Shown here: positions 1-10,900 of the stretch, in pieces | Layout: every line of letters begins with the position of its first letter | Numbering within the stretch: the first letter of the stretch is position 1 | From: Bifidobacterium santillanense | GTDB lineage: Bacteria; Actinomycetota; Actinomycetes; Actinomycetales; Bifidobacteriaceae | Assembly (NCBI RefSeq): GCF_018555385.1 | Contig: NZ_JAFEJS010000010.1 | Location: forward strand, 29,586-93,585 | Reading direction: 5' to 3' | Length of the DNA: 64,000 bases | The notes under the pieces: generated by a model | Databases searched by the model: none | Told to the model about the DNA's origin: nothing | The model's input: only the letters and a program-made list of their open reading frames with translations | Position numbers and translations under genes: made by a program

Positions 1-371
1 AGACAGGCGATGGTGACCAGCGTGACGGTCCAGGCGAGGAACGCCATGCCCTGCGGGGTGAACACGTTGAGCTTGTCGGTCAGCCAGGCGGTGTTGCGCA
101 CGGCGAGCATGCGGCCCAGCCAGTACGGCGCGATGATCGCGACGAGCACGGCGATCGCGTACGCGGCCCACTGCACGGGGTGCGAGCGGCGGCGTTCGAT
201 GTCGGCGAGCGAGAGGTCGGTCACGGGGATGGTGGGATCGGGATGCTTGGACACCTCGACCATCTCGACCTTGTCGCCCACGATCTCGACGGCCTCGTTG
301 TCATCGCCGGCCTGCGCCGTCGCGTCCCTCATGGTCTCCGCGGCCTTCGCGGTCCCGCCGTTGCGCGTCAT
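1..371 (-). CDS. Membrane protein of unknown function, 3' part outside the window
   Basis: A minus-strand frame stays open from an ATG at 371 to the window edge, so about 123 N-terminal residues are visible and the C terminus is missing. The first ~60 residues are charged and hydrophilic (cytoplasmic tail, ending LADIERRRSHPVQW). They are followed by a hydrophobic segment (AAYAIAVLVAIIAPYWL) and, after a short polar stretch, the start of a second one (GMAFLAWTVTLVTIAC). A purine-rich GGGGGAG sits directly before the ATG, closer than ideal, so a downstream start is possible. I do not recognise the family. The gene lies downstream of tRNA-Gly on the same strand, separated by that tRNA's terminator. 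Confidence 0.55.
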   Translation of the reverse strand, partial: MTRNGGTAKAAETMRDATAQAGDDNEAVEIVGDKVEMVEVSKHPDPTIPVTDLSLADIERRRSHPVQWAAYAIAVLVAIIAPYWLGRMLAVRNTAWLTDKLNVFTPQGMAFLAWTVTLVTIAC

Positions 372-562
372 ACTCCCCCGTTCCGTGAGCCGATCCCTTG
401 CCGTATTCATTACCGTCCCATGGTACTCGCCCGTCATGCGGGAGCTATCCGCGCCATCTGCCGACCGGTCCGGACCGCTCGCCGACACCTCTCAGCGAGA
501 GATATCCGCCGGTCGGTGGCATGGATGGCACGGTGGGATGCCGGATGGGGGCGGAAACGACA

Positions 563-586
563 AAGGCCCCGGATTTCCGGGGCCTT
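563..586 (-). terminator. Terminator after tRNA-Gly(UCC)
   Basis: A 10 bp perfect stem (AAGGCCCCGG with its complement, 4 nt loop) lies 8 nt beyond the 3' end of the tRNA on the minus strand and is followed by a short U-rich stretch. Confidence 0.75.
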
Positions 587-593
587 CACATGG

Positions 594-664
594 AGCGGAT
601 GACGGGAATCGAACCCGCGTAATCAGTTTGGAAGACTGAGGCTCTACCATTGAGCTACATCCGC
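594..664 (-). tRNA. tRNA-Gly (anticodon UCC)
   Basis: A 71 nt cloverleaf reads on the minus strand: acceptor GCGGATG pairs with CATCCGC plus discriminator U. The anticodon stem-loop reads CAGTC-TTCCAAA-CTG-like with UCC at the anticodon position, and the T-loop GGTTCGATTCC is intact. CCA is not encoded. A TATACT -10 box lies upstream at 708-713. Confidence 0.95.
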
Positions 665-721
665 GTGCCGAGCCGTTCGCGATGACGCGAACGAAACAAC
701 TCGAGCAAGTATACACGATGG

Positions 722-1891
722 TCATACATCGCGCTCGGGCAACACTCCCACGTCGGCGGTGCGCACCGTGTGTTCGACGCCGTCGCGGTCGCGCAGAACC
801 AGCGAGGCGTCGGGGTTCAGGTCCTCGGCGACACCCTCCAGCTCGGCGCCGTCGACGAAGTGGGCGACGGCGCGTCGTCCGAGCGTCCAACTGCGTTCGC
901 GGGTCTCGCGCAGCAGGAGGGCGGCGCGGCGCTTCGGATCGGCGACGAACGCGGCGAGACGGCGACGCAGGGAGCGCACGACTCCGGCGGCGATCGCGTC
1001 GCGCAGCGCGTCGGGCGCAGGCAGCGGCGCGTAGTGCAGCTGCAGCGAGGTCGATTCGGCCGTGGGCAGGCGGTCGGCGGGCACGTTGAGGTTGAGGCCG
1101 ATGCCGAAGACGATCGCGACGGCGGAGTCGGCCCGAACCGTCGAGTCGTTCGGACCGCCGGCGGGCACGGCCGCGGCGGCCGGAGCGGACAGGGGGACCA
1201 TCTCGGCGAGGATGCCGCCGAGCTTGCGGCCGCCGAGATAGACGTCATTGGGCCACTTGAGCTGCGGGACGGCGGGCGCCGCGACGGAACGCCCGTGCGG
1301 GTCGGCGGCGGTGGAGTCCGCAGAACCATCCGCAGCGGAATGCACGCGGGAATCGACGGCGGCCTTCTGACCGTCCGGCGCGCCCAACGCATCGAACGCG
1401 CCGCGTACCGGGCGGGCGCCGCTGATCGCGAGCGCGTCGTCGAGCGCGTCGAGCACGGAGAGGCCCGCGATCATCTGCAGCCAGCCGTTGACCGATTCGT
1501 CGGTCGCGACCGCGCGCGGCACGGCGACGACGAAGGTCACGGTGAACGACTCCCCCGGTCGGCTCGTCCACGTGTGGTCGAGCCGGCCGCGTCCGGCGGT
1601 CTGGGCATCGGCGGCGACTACGGCGACGGGCACGGCCGAACGGGCGGCACGACTGGATGTGGAAGGTCCACTGACGGAAGATCCTCTCGCGGAGAGCTCA
1701 TCGCCCGATACCCCGGACAGGACGGCACCGAGCCGTCCGTCGACGAGCAGTTCGCGGGCGAGGGTGTTCGTCGAGTCGATCTCGCCGAGAAGGAACGCGG
1801 CGTCGGCGGCGCGGTTGGTCGCCGGCATGCGGGTCGCGGCGGCCGTAGCAGCGGCGGTCAGGTCGGGGATGGTGTCATTGGGGAGCGTCAT
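722..1891 (-). CDS. birA: Biotin--[acetyl-CoA-carboxylase] ligase (first copy)
   Basis: The 389-residue protein activates biotin with ATP and transfers it to the BCCP lysine of acyl-CoA carboxylase; the likely target here is encoded at 16169-18079. The catalytic loop AQTAGRGRLDHTW (G100-R103) and the KWPNDVYLGGRKLGG segment (K212) are both present, followed by FGIGLNLN and a small C-terminal SH3-like domain. There is no N-terminal winged helix, so it is a monofunctional (non-repressor) type. A low-complexity Ala/Ser/Gly insert at about residues 165-208 separates the two catalytic motifs and is not needed in typical homologues. The start is the ATG at 1891 because homology begins there; the frame remains open upstream only as a shadow of the next gene. 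A paralogue with an altered loop lies at 18933-19814. Confidence 0.9.
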   Translation of the reverse strand: MTLPNDTIPDLTAAATAAATRMPATNRAADAAFLLGEIDSTNTLARELLVDGRLGAVLSGVSGDELSARGSSVSGPSTSSRAARSAVPVAVVAADAQTAGRGRLDHTWTSRPGESFTVTFVVAVPRAVATDESVNGWLQMIAGLSVLDALDDALAISGARPVRGAFDALGAPDGQKAAVDSRVHSAADGSADSTAADPHGRSVAAPAVPQLKWPNDVYLGGRKLGGILAEMVPLSAPAAAAVPAGGPNDSTVRADSAVAIVFGIGLNLNVPADRLPTAESTSLQLHYAPLPAPDALRDAIAAGVVRSLRRRLAAFVADPKRRAALLLRETRERSWTLGRRAVAHFVDGAELEGVAEDLNPDASLVLRDRDGVEHTVRTADVGVLPERDV

Positions 1892-1934
1892 GGTTTCCGA
1901 CTGTAGTCGTGATACATGGACCAGGAAAGCGAAA

Positions 1935-1968
1935 CCGCCCGGCGACGCGGCGTGCGTCGACCGGGCGG
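1935..1968 (-). terminator. Terminator of the amylosucrase gene
   Basis: A G/C-rich interrupted stem (CCGCCCGG-CGACGC paired with GCGTCG-A-CCGGGCGG) lies just downstream of the stop at 1993 on the minus strand and is followed by a TTTCGCTTTCC stretch. Confidence 0.6.
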
Positions 1969-1992
1969 CCTTCGGGAACGAGGCGAGCGGGA

Positions 1993-3885
1993 CTACTCGC
2001 GGGTGACGATCACCTGGTACTCGTACGGTCCGAGTTCGACCGGACCGGCGGGCAGGGTGGCGTCGGGGGTGCTGTCCATCGTCGCGGCGGACGTGGCGTC
2101 GGCGAAGTTGAACAGGCCCACGATGGTGCGGTCGCCGGACTTGCGGACCACAGCGAGGACGGCGTCGTCGTGCGTGTCCCACGTGGTGACCCAGGCGTCG
2201 GGCGCGAAGCAGGGGTCGGAGCGCATCTCGCGCAGGCCCTCCATGCCGTCCCACAGGCGGTTCTGCAGGGTGCCATCGGTGTGGCGCTCGGCGGCCTTCG
2301 TCCAGTCGAACGGGCTGCGGTGCAGGTTGCGGCTGTCCTCGATGCGGTCCGGGTCCTCCTTGTACTCCCAGCCGTTGAGCTGGCCGATCTCGTCGCCGCA
2401 GTTGAGCATCGGGAAGCCCCGCAGGAACGCCATCGCGCGGTGCATGAGCAGGTCGCGCTTGATGGACTTCTCGTAGGCGGGCTTGTCGTGCGTGATGATC
2501 GCCTTCTCGACGCCGCACAGGGAGGCGGTGGTGCCGCAGCTGCGCGCGTCCTTGGTGGCCTCGTCGTAGTTGTACAGCTCGCCCATGGCCCAGCTGCCCG
2601 GGACCGCGCCCTCGTAGAAGTGGTACAGGAACTCCTTGTGCTTGAGCGGGTCGATGGCGAGGCGCACCTCCTCGTCCTCGTCGAGACCCCAGCCGATGTC
2701 GTCGTGGCAGCGCAGGTAGTTGACGAACCAGCAGTTCTCCGGCAGGGCGTTGAGCTTGTCGATCTGGGCCTTGAGCAGACGCACGTCGCCGCTGGCGAGC
2801 GCGCTCCACAGGTTGACCATGATCGAGACGTTGTACAGCATGTGGCACTCGGGGCGCTCGGGGGTGCCGAAGTAGGCGGCGAGCTCCTTGGGGGCCATGA
2901 CGACCTCGCCCTTGAGCACGACGGCCGGGCAGACGACCTCGAGCATCATGCGCATCATGCGCACGATGGTGTGGACCTGCGGCAGGTTGCGGCAGTTGGT
3001 GCCGAGCTGCTTCCAGATGTACGGCACGGCGTCGATGCGGAAGACCTCGACGCCGAGGTTCGCCAGGTGCAGGACGCTCTTCATCATCGCGACGAAGACC
3101 TTGGGGTTGCGGTAGTTGAGGTCCCACTGGAACGGGTAGAACTGGGTCATGACCCACTTGCCCATCTTCTCGTTCCAGGAGAAGTTGCCGGGGGCGGTGT
3201 TCGGGAAGACCTGCGGCACCTGGGAGTCGTACTTGTCCGGGACGGTGCGGTCGTCGTAGCAGAAGTAGTAGTCCTGGTACTCCGGGTCGCCGGCCTCGGC
3301 GGCCTTGGCCCAGCGGTGGGAGGACGCGGTGTGGTTCATCACGAAGTCGAGGCACAGGCTGATGCCGGCCTTGCGCAGCTTCTTGGTGAGGGCGGCGAGG
3401 TCCTCGTTGGTGCCGATGCGCGGGTCGACGGTGTCGAAGTCCTCGATGGCGTAGCCGCCGTCGTTGTTCGGGTGCGGCATCTGCAGCAGCGGCATGAGGT
3501 GCAGGTAGGTGAGCTTCTGCTCCTTGAGGTAGTCGATCTTGCCGGCCAGCTTCTTCAGGTCGCCGGCGAACAGATCGGTGTACATGGTCATGCCGAACAT
3601 GTCGCCGCGCTTGTACCACTGCGGGTCCTGCTCGCGGGCCTTGTCGAGGTCCTTGAGGTCGGCGGGGCGGGCGGCGTATGCCTCGGCCATGGAGCGCTCG
3701 AACTCCTTGAGCTCGGGGGAATCGCCGTAGAGCATGCGGAACAGGGACTCGAGCTCGTCGCGGTGACGGGCGAGGCGTGCGTCGAACGTCTCGTCGGTGG
3801 CGGCCGGCGAGGGGACGGACTTGACGGGCTTCGTTGCCTTGGCGGACTTCGGATCGGACTTCGCGGCGCGGGACTTGGCGACCAT
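1993..3885 (-). CDS. Amylosucrase-type glycoside hydrolase (GH13 subfamily 4)
   Basis: The 630-residue enzyme resembles amylosucrases, which split sucrose and build alpha-1,4-glucan (EC 2.4.1.4). An N-terminal helical region (about 1-90) precedes the (beta/alpha)8 barrel opening DPQWYKRGDMFGMTMYTDLF. The GH13 signatures are visible: DFVMNHTA (~180), the nucleophile Asp285 in EVFRIDAVPYIW, the acid/base Glu327 in VLKGEVVMAP, and His394-Asp395 in RCHDDIGWG. The spacing is almost that of known amylosucrases (286/328/393). There is no signal peptide, so it acts in the cytoplasm. The first ~28 residues are a Lys/Ala/Ser-rich tail. Start ATG at 3885 has AGGAG 8 nt upstream. Two LacI-type operators overlap its promoter, fitting sugar-responsive repression. 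A related hydrolase specificity cannot be excluded from sequence alone. Confidence 0.87.
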   Translation of the reverse strand: MVAKSRAAKSDPKSAKATKPVKSVPSPAATDETFDARLARHRDELESLFRMLYGDSPELKEFERSMAEAYAARPADLKDLDKAREQDPQWYKRGDMFGMTMYTDLFAGDLKKLAGKIDYLKEQKLTYLHLMPLLQMPHPNNDGGYAIEDFDTVDPRIGTNEDLAALTKKLRKAGISLCLDFVMNHTASSHRWAKAAEAGDPEYQDYYFCYDDRTVPDKYDSQVPQVFPNTAPGNFSWNEKMGKWVMTQFYPFQWDLNYRNPKVFVAMMKSVLHLANLGVEVFRIDAVPYIWKQLGTNCRNLPQVHTIVRMMRMMLEVVCPAVVLKGEVVMAPKELAAYFGTPERPECHMLYNVSIMVNLWSALASGDVRLLKAQIDKLNALPENCWFVNYLRCHDDIGWGLDEDEEVRLAIDPLKHKEFLYHFYEGAVPGSWAMGELYNYDEATKDARSCGTTASLCGVEKAIITHDKPAYEKSIKRDLLMHRAMAFLRGFPMLNCGDEIGQLNGWEYKEDPDRIEDSRNLHRSPFDWTKAAERHTDGTLQNRLWDGMEGLREMRSDPCFAPDAWVTTWDTHDDAVLAVVRKSGDRTIVGLFNFADATSAATMDSTPDATLPAGPVELGPYEYQVIVTRE

Positions 3886-3938
3886 CTTCGACTCCTTGGG
3901 TTGTGCTCGAACTTCGTTGTTGTATCGACTGCACTTTC

Positions 3939-4004
3939 ATGGTAACCGCGCGCGCGCGATTTATCAAACCGGTTCGATAGCCGGCGTGTCGAAACGGTTC
4001 GATA
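3939..4004 (-). promoter_or_regulatory. Amylosucrase promoter with two LacI-type operators
   Basis: On the minus strand a -35 TTGATA (3967-3962) and -10 TACCAT (3944-3939) are separated by 17 bp. Operator 1 (3962-3979) is an 18 bp near-palindrome with centre AACCGGTT and overlaps the -35. Operator 2 (3987-4004, centre AAACGGTT) lies upstream with a start-to-start distance of 25 bp. The central CG and two-fold symmetry are typical of LacI-family sites. The regulator is not in the window. No gene lies in 3886-4181. Confidence 0.7.
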
Positions 4005-4181
4005 TGCGTTCGAGGAGATTGACGACCGTCCTCGACGTGCGATCGGCGCACGTCCGATACCGGATGGAGAGGTTGGTGCGATCGGCGCGGCAACGCGGAT
4101 GGCGGCCGGACGAGGGACGACGCGGCCAAGCCGGCAATCATCGGAAACGAGGCCGCCCGAAGAGACGAGGTCGTCGGACAA

Positions 4182-4853
4182 TCAGTCGAAGGCCAAAATG
4201 ACGACGGCCGAGGCGACGGGCCCGTCGTGGCTCAGGGAGAGGTGGATGCGGACCGGGGACGGCGATGGCGACGGGCCGGCTTCGAGCCGACGGACCGCGG
4301 CCGCGGAGGACGCGGCGGCGGCGCGCATCACCGCGTAAGGACCGGCGGCCGGATCGACGGAGGCCGACGCCGACGGGCCCATGTAAGCGCCGACGGACGC
4401 CGCGGCGCCGAACGAACCGGACGACCCCGACGAGCCGGGGCGTCCGTACCCACCCGTCGATATCACACTTCCGGACGTGCCGGCCTCGGCGATCGCGGCG
4501 GCCATCGACGAGCGAAATGCGACGGCCGCCTCGCCGGACGGCGTCACATGAGGCACGCCGCGCGAATCGTCGAGGACCTCGATCGAGGACCATGGGAAGT
4601 CGTCGAGCGTGAACGGGTAGTCACCCTCCCCCAGCGCCTCGCACCACGCCTTGAGGAACGCCTCCTTGCCGGCCCACTTGGCCGCCAGATGCACGGCCTC
4701 GCCGTCGTTCTTGAGACGGGCGCGGGTCGCGGCCTGGCGCACCTCGCGCACCGAGAACAGCCCGCGCATGCGCGAGCCCGGTTCGGCCAGCTGTTCGCCG
4801 AACGCCGCCACGTCGACCACGTCGTGGCCCAATCCCAATACACTCATGGACAT
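4182..4853 (-). CDS. acpS: Holo-[acyl-carrier-protein] synthase, with long low-complexity insert
   Basis: The protein transfers 4'-phosphopantetheine from CoA to the ACP domain of the neighbouring FAS-I. Metal-binding Asp11 (GLGHDVVDV) and Glu64 (KWAGKEAFLKAW) are present, and the C terminus has the family's HLSLSHDGPVASAVV strand. At 223 residues it is far longer than the ~120-130 typical of bacterial AcpS. The extra length is an Ala/Ser/Gly/Pro-rich insert at roughly residues 120-195 between the last helix and the final strands. Two ATGs (4853, 4847) are candidate starts; 4853 has GGTAGGGTG immediately upstream. The gene follows the FAS gene on the same strand after a strong terminator-like hairpin. 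Confidence 0.88.
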   Translation of the reverse strand: MSMSVLGLGHDVVDVAAFGEQLAEPGSRMRGLFSVREVRQAATRARLKNDGEAVHLAAKWAGKEAFLKAWCEALGEGDYPFTLDDFPWSSIEVLDDSRGVPHVTPSGEAAVAFRSSMAAAIAEAGTSGSVISTGGYGRPGSSGSSGSFGAAASVGAYMGPSASASVDPAAGPYAVMRAAAASSAAAVRRLEAGPSPSPSPVRIHLSLSHDGPVASAVVILAFD

Positions 4854-4893
4854 CACCCTACCCGCTTCAAGGCCGCACCGACCGAATACGGAG

Positions 4894-4941
4894 CGAGGGG
4901 AGCGTCCCGGCGGATGATGCTCCGCGGGATCGCTCCCCTCG
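4894..4941 (-). terminator. Terminator-like hairpin after FAS-I
   Basis: Two 20 nt arms (4894-4913 and 4922-4941) pair almost perfectly around a short loop, 8 nt beyond the FAS stop codon. There is no U tract, so it may be a partial terminator or processing site between fas and acpS. Confidence 0.6.
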
Positions 4942-4948
4942 TGGCGGA

Positions 4949-7900
4949 TCAGGCCTCGAAGTAGCCGGAGGCGTTCAGGCGCGCGTCCGGGTCGAGCAGC
5001 ATGGCCTTCTCGACCTCGTGGGCGTCGTAGCGCGAACCGTCGGCCAGGCGCGTGCCGTCCTCGCGGAAGCGGCGGTTGTCGATCGGCTCGTAGAGCGCGG
5101 CGCGGCCCATCATGCCCTCCTCGAGGCGGCGCTGGCCGGCGGCCAGACGGGTGTTGGCGCGCTCGCGCCACGCCTCGAGGGCCGCCTCGCCGTCGGCCTT
5201 GGCCACGGCCGCCTCGAACGCGCCCGGATGGACGAGCGCGACGAAGCCGGAGACGTGTCCGAAGCCGAGCGACGTGGCGAGTCCCGCCTTGACCGGCGCG
5301 CCCTCGGCCGTGCGGCCGAACGCGTCCTCGCCGCCGCCGATGCGCAGCGGCCTCCTGAGCCAGACCATGTGGTCGTCCTTCGCGAGCTTCGGGTCGACGC
5401 AGTCGAGCGAGGCGTTCGCCGGGATCACACCGGAGCCGAACAGCTGCGTGAGTCCGTTGACCTGGAAGACGCAGGCGCCGCCCTTCGCGTGGCCGGTGAG
5501 GGTCTTCTGCGAGATGACGAACAGCGGGTTGCCGTCGGTGCGGCCGATCGCGTGGGCGAGCGTGTTGTGCAGCTCGGACTCGTTCGGGTCGTTCGCGTTG
5601 GTGGACGTGTCGTGCTTGGAGACCACGGCGATGTCGTCCGGCGTGACGCCGAGCTTCGCCAGGTCGCGCACCAGCTTCGAGTCGCGTCCGCCGAGGCCGG
5701 CGGCCAGGGCGCCGAGCCCCGGGGCCGGGATCGACGTGTGGGCGCCGTCCGCGTAGGAGTGGACGAAGCCGATGACGCCGGCGACCGGCAGACCCAGCTT
5801 CAGCGCGATGTCGCCGCGCGTGAGCAGGATCGTGCCGCCGCCCTGGGACTCGAGGAAGCCGCCGCGGCGACGGTCGTTCGCGCGGCTGAAGAAGCGCGCG
5901 TCGATGCCCTTGGCGTACATCTCCTCGGAGTTGGCGGTCGCGTTCATGTTGCCGAAGCCGATCACGGACTCGACGCCGATGTCGTCGATCGCGCCGGTGA
6001 CGACGAAGTCGGCCTTGCCGAGCGCGATCTTGTCGGCGCCCTCCTCGAGCGACACCGCGGCGGTGGCGCAGGCGGAGACCGGCTGGATCATGTTGCCGTA
6101 GCCGCCGATGTAGCTCTGCATCACGTGCGCGGCGACGACGTTCGGCAGCGCCTCCTGGAGGATGTCGGTCGGGATCTCGTGGTTGAGGAAGCGGTCGAGG
6201 TAGAGCTTGCGCATCGACATCATGCCGCCGAAGCCGGTGCCCTGCGTGGACGCGACCAACGACGGGTGGATGGCCTCAAGGATCTCGGCCGGGTTGAATC
6301 CGGCGGACAGGTAGGCGTCCACGGTGGTGACGATGTTCCACAGCGCGATCTCGTCGACGTCGCCGACCATCGAGGCGGGGATGCCCCACTTGACCGGGTC
6401 GAAGCCCTTCGGGAACTGGCCGCCGACCGTGCGGGTCATGGCGGCGCGGCGCGGCACGCGGATCATCGAGCCGGCGTGGCGGGTGACGTTCCACTCGCCG
6501 GACTCGTCGTCCTTCGCGTAGGAGGTGTGGGCCTCGTCGAGCTTGACGTACTCGCGGGCGACGTCCTCGGTCGGCACGGAGAAGGTGACGTCGTGGTCGA
6601 GGTAGACCTCGGCCTCCTCCTCGTCGGAGCCGTCCCTGTAGTCGTTGCCCATGCCCTCCTCGAACGGGCGGATGCCGGAGCGGGCCACGACCTCGTCGTG
6701 GTAGCGTTCGGCGATGTCCTCCTCGGGCACGAGGTTGCCGTCGGTGTCGTACCAGCCGGGCTTGGGGCTGTCGGCCCAGGTCAGCAGGCCCATGTTCCAC
6801 GCGAGTTCCAGCACGGCGCCGGCGTTGAGGTCGACGGTGCCGTCGGGGTGGATGCCGAGTTCGGCCTGGGCGCGCGTGCGGCCGGAGCCCCACGGGCCCA
6901 GCTCGCCGACGGAGACGATGACGATCTCGTCCTCCGGACGGGCGGTGACGGACTTCCAGTCGTCGAGGTCGACGTGCGGCTGGTGCGGGGTGTGCGGGGT
7001 GGGCAGCGCCTTGATGACGGTCGCGTCGGAGACGGAGCCGTCCGCCGTGCTTTCCGGTTCGCCCTTCGCGGCGTCCGATGCGGCGGCCTTGGCGGCGTCC
7101 GCCTCGGCCTCCGCGCGCAGCGCCTTGATGTCGATGGGCTCGGAACCGAGGCCGCCGGTCAGGTCCACGTCGAGCGGCGCCTTGGCGGCCGCCTCGCGCG
7201 ATTCGGCGGTGCACAGGTCGAGCAGCTTGGCCGCGATCTGTTCGGTCGAGTACGTGTGGATGCCGTGGCGTTCGACGACCGCGACGAGCGGGTCGTTGCC
7301 GCCCATGAGTCCGGTGCCGCGCACCCAGCCGATCTTCGGGTGGGCGAAGGTCACGCGGCCCGCCCACGCGTCGCGCTCGGCGCGGGCGCGGTTGACGACC
7401 GCGTCGAAGGCCGACTTGACCTCGCCGTACGCGCCGTCGCCGCCGAACACGCCACGGTTCGGGGAACCGGGCAGGACGACGTGGAGACGGTGCTGCACGT
7501 CGGTGTCGGCGCCGATACGGGACAGGCCGGCGATCGCGCGCTCGACGCCCCAGAGCATCAGGCGCGCCTGCGACTCGAACAGTTCGCCGGAGTCGGCGAG
7601 GGTGCCGTGGACCGGCGGGGCCGCGAACGGGAAGAACAGCGTCGGCTCGTACGCGGGCTTGAGGATGGTGGTCGTCGCGCCGGTCGTCTTCTTCTGGACG
7701 TTGCCGACCCAGTCGACGAGCGCGTCGACGTCGCGGAAGCTGGACAGGTTCGCGGGCACGAGCCACAGGCGGGCGTCGCCGGCCGCGTGGGAGCGGTACG
7801 CCTGCTTGGCCCACGCCTTGATCGACGGCCTGAAGCTGTGCGACGTGGCGAGGACGGTCGCGCCTCCCGCAAGCAGACCCTCGACCACCTGCGCGGCGAT

Positions 7901-10900
7901 TGAGTTCGGGCTCACGCCGGTGACCACGGCGACGTCGCCCGCGAAGCGGGACGCGGCGTCGTCGGACGAGGCCGGTTCGAGGGCCTCGGCGGCGATGCGG
8001 GCGAAGACGTCCTTGAGCGCCTCGTCGTCCGCCTTGGAGGCGAACCACCGCGCCTCGGCGGCGACGGCCTTGCCCAGGCCCACGAAGGAGCCCTCGAGGG
8101 CGGAGGCGTCGTGCTCGTAGAACGCGCGGGCGAGGTCCTCGCGGGCGGAGGCCCAGCGGTCGTCGAGGAGGATGGCCTTGGCGGCGTCGAAGCGCGGCTC
8201 GACCTGCTTGGGCCAGTCGGAGCCGAGCTCCGCGTTGACGGCCTCGACCACGGCGGCGTTCTCGTCCTCGCCCTCCTCGGGGGCCGGGGCGGCCACGCCG
8301 AGCTCGTTCAGGACGAAGCGTGCGGTGGCGGCGAGCACGCCGTTCGAGCCGGTGACCTTCTCGGCGAAGGCGTCGAGCGCGGCGGAGTCGACCACCGCGC
8401 CGCCGGCCGAACCGCCGGCGGACGGCTTGGAGACGGCCACGCCCTTGGTCTGACCGACGAGGGCCACGGCGTCGTCGATGAGCTGGTCGGCGGCGGCCGC
8501 GTTGGCGACGGCGCCGGTCGGCAGCTTCGCGAGGTCGCCGCCGCGGGAGCTCGCGCCCTCGCGGGTGTCGAGCAGGAGCGCGGCGGTCGTGGCGGCCACC
8601 CAGCCCTCGCCGAGCTTCCACACGCCGGTCACGCGCTCGCGGATGTGCGCGGGTTTGACGCCGGCGGCGCCGAACAGGGCGCGCAGACGGTCGCGGATGG
8701 CCTCGGAGAGGACCGGTCCGAACGGCTTGTAGTTCGGGGCGACCTTGTTGACGAGCTTGGCGAGCTGGTCGAGGGTCGCCTCGGCGGCGCCGTCGACGCT
8801 GGCCACGCCCAGTTCGGAGCTGATGTCCATGAGCAGCTGGTTGCGGCGCGAGGAGACGCCGTTGGTCAGGGTGTCGGTGGTGTCGGAGGAGCCGATCTGG
8901 TCGAGGCGCAGCTTGGCGGAGTAGGCCATGAGCACGCCGATCGCGTCGGACGCCTTGAACGGCAGGTCCTCGGCCGGGCCGGCGGCCGCGGAACCGAGGT
9001 CGGCGACGGCGGAGCCGGCTGCCGGGGCGGCGGCCTGGACCGGGGCCGGCTCGGCGGCAGGCTTGGCGGCGGCGGTCGGAGCGGACACGGCGGCGGGAGC
9101 GGGCTGAGCGGCGGCCGCCTCGACCGGGGCGGACTCGGCCTCCGGCTCGTCCGGCACGAGCGAGTCGGAATCCGTCATATAGACGCGGCCCTCGTCGCGG
9201 CCGACGTTGTAGACGGTGACGTCGGTGGTGGAGAACTCGGGCAGACGCAGGGTCTTGGCACCGAGGTTCGCGAGGGTCGGGGCGTTGCCGAGGCCGACCT
9301 CGACGTACTCCTCGACGCCGAGACCGCCCTGGGCGGCGTGGCGGAAGAGCAGCGACTGGGTCTCGATCCAGCGCACCGGGGAGGCGAACTGCCAGGAGAG
9401 CAGCTCGGTCAGCAGCAGGCGGCCGAGCTTCTGGTCGTCCTCCGCGTAGGAGTCCCACACGGCCGGGTCGTCGAGCGCCTCCTTGATGCGGGTCGACGGC
9501 ACGACCTCGAGGATCTTCGCCGCGAACTCGCGCGTCATCTCGAACGGGCAGGCCACGAGGTTCGGGATGTAGCGGCCGACCAGACGCCCGCGGTAGTCGA
9601 TGTGCTTGGGCAGCAGCGCGTCGAGCTTGTCGCGGAACTCCGGCACGCCCTTGCGCAGCAGCGTGGAATGGAACGGCACGTCGATGCCCGGCACGAGCAT
9701 GAACGCCGGCTTGCCACCCGCCTCCCTGGCGCGGCGGTTCGCGTCCTCCTTCAGGGCCTTGAGGCCGGCGATGGTGCCGGCGACCGCGTACTGCGCGCCC
9801 GCGAGGTTGTAGTTGACGATCTGCAGGAACTCGCCGCTCTTTTCGGCGACGGACTCCACGTACGCCTTGACGTGCGCGTCGTCCACACCGAACTGGTTCG
9901 GGCGCAGCGCGCCCATGCGGTAGTTGGAGCGGCCCTGCGCGTCGCGCTCGATCAAGTGGTGCATCGTCGAGCCGCGGTGGAACACGAGCTCGAGCACGGT
10001 CTCCAGCGGGATCACGCCGGCGAACGCGGACAGGGCGTTGTACTCGCCGAGCGAGTGGCCGGCGAAGTAGGCCGGCCAGATGTCGCTGCCGGACTCGCGC
10101 AGACGCGCGGTCTGGGCGAACGCGACGGTGGCGAGCGCGACCTGCGTGAACTGCGTGAGGTTGAGCAGTCCCTCCGGGTGGCGGTAGGTGACGCCGTTGG
10201 CGGTGAGCTCCTTCGGGTTATCGCGCACGAGGGCGATGATCGAGAAGCCGAGCTTGGCGCGGGTGAGCCTGTCGGCGCGCTCCCACACGTCGCGGGCGGC
10301 GGGCGACTTGGCGCGTTCGTCGAGGGCCATGCCCTGCTTCTGGATGCCCTGACCGGGGTAGACGAAGGCGGCGCGCGGGGCGCGGACGAGCGCGGTACCG
10401 CGCGAGACGAGCTGTCCGGCGATGCGGCAGGTGACCTCGAGGGCCATGCCGCCGTGGTCGACCTTGCCGACGCGTTCGACGGAGATCTCGACGCGGTCGT
10501 TCAGCTGGACCATGCCGTACATGTTGTAGGTCCAGCCGGCGATCTCGTAGTGGGCGCCCTTGTCGTCGGTCGCCTGGGCGGCGTGCTGGGCGGTGGCGGA
10601 CAGCCACATGCCGTGCACGAGCGGGGCCGCGAGGCCGGAGATGGCCGCGCCGCGCTTCGAGGTGTGGATCGGGTTGAAGTCGCCGGAGGTGCGGGCGAAC
10701 GCGGTCATGTCGCCCGGAGCGGTGACCGTGACGCGGCGCAGCAGACGGCGCGGCGTCGGCAGGATCGCGGTCCGCTCCTCGCCGTCCTCCTCGGAGGCGG
10801 TCGGGTGGGAGGCGAGCCAGTCGCCGTATTCCGGCGCCTCAGGCGGCAGCGCGTCGGAGTAGACGCGGCCGCGGATCGCGAAGCGCTCGGTCTCGCGGGC

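Noticed and set aside
722..4141. A 1139-codon minus-strand frame spanning birA and the amylosucrase region
   Set aside because: Only the last 389 codons (birA) are protein-like; the rest is an Arg/Pro-rich shadow of the amylosucrase gene in another frame.
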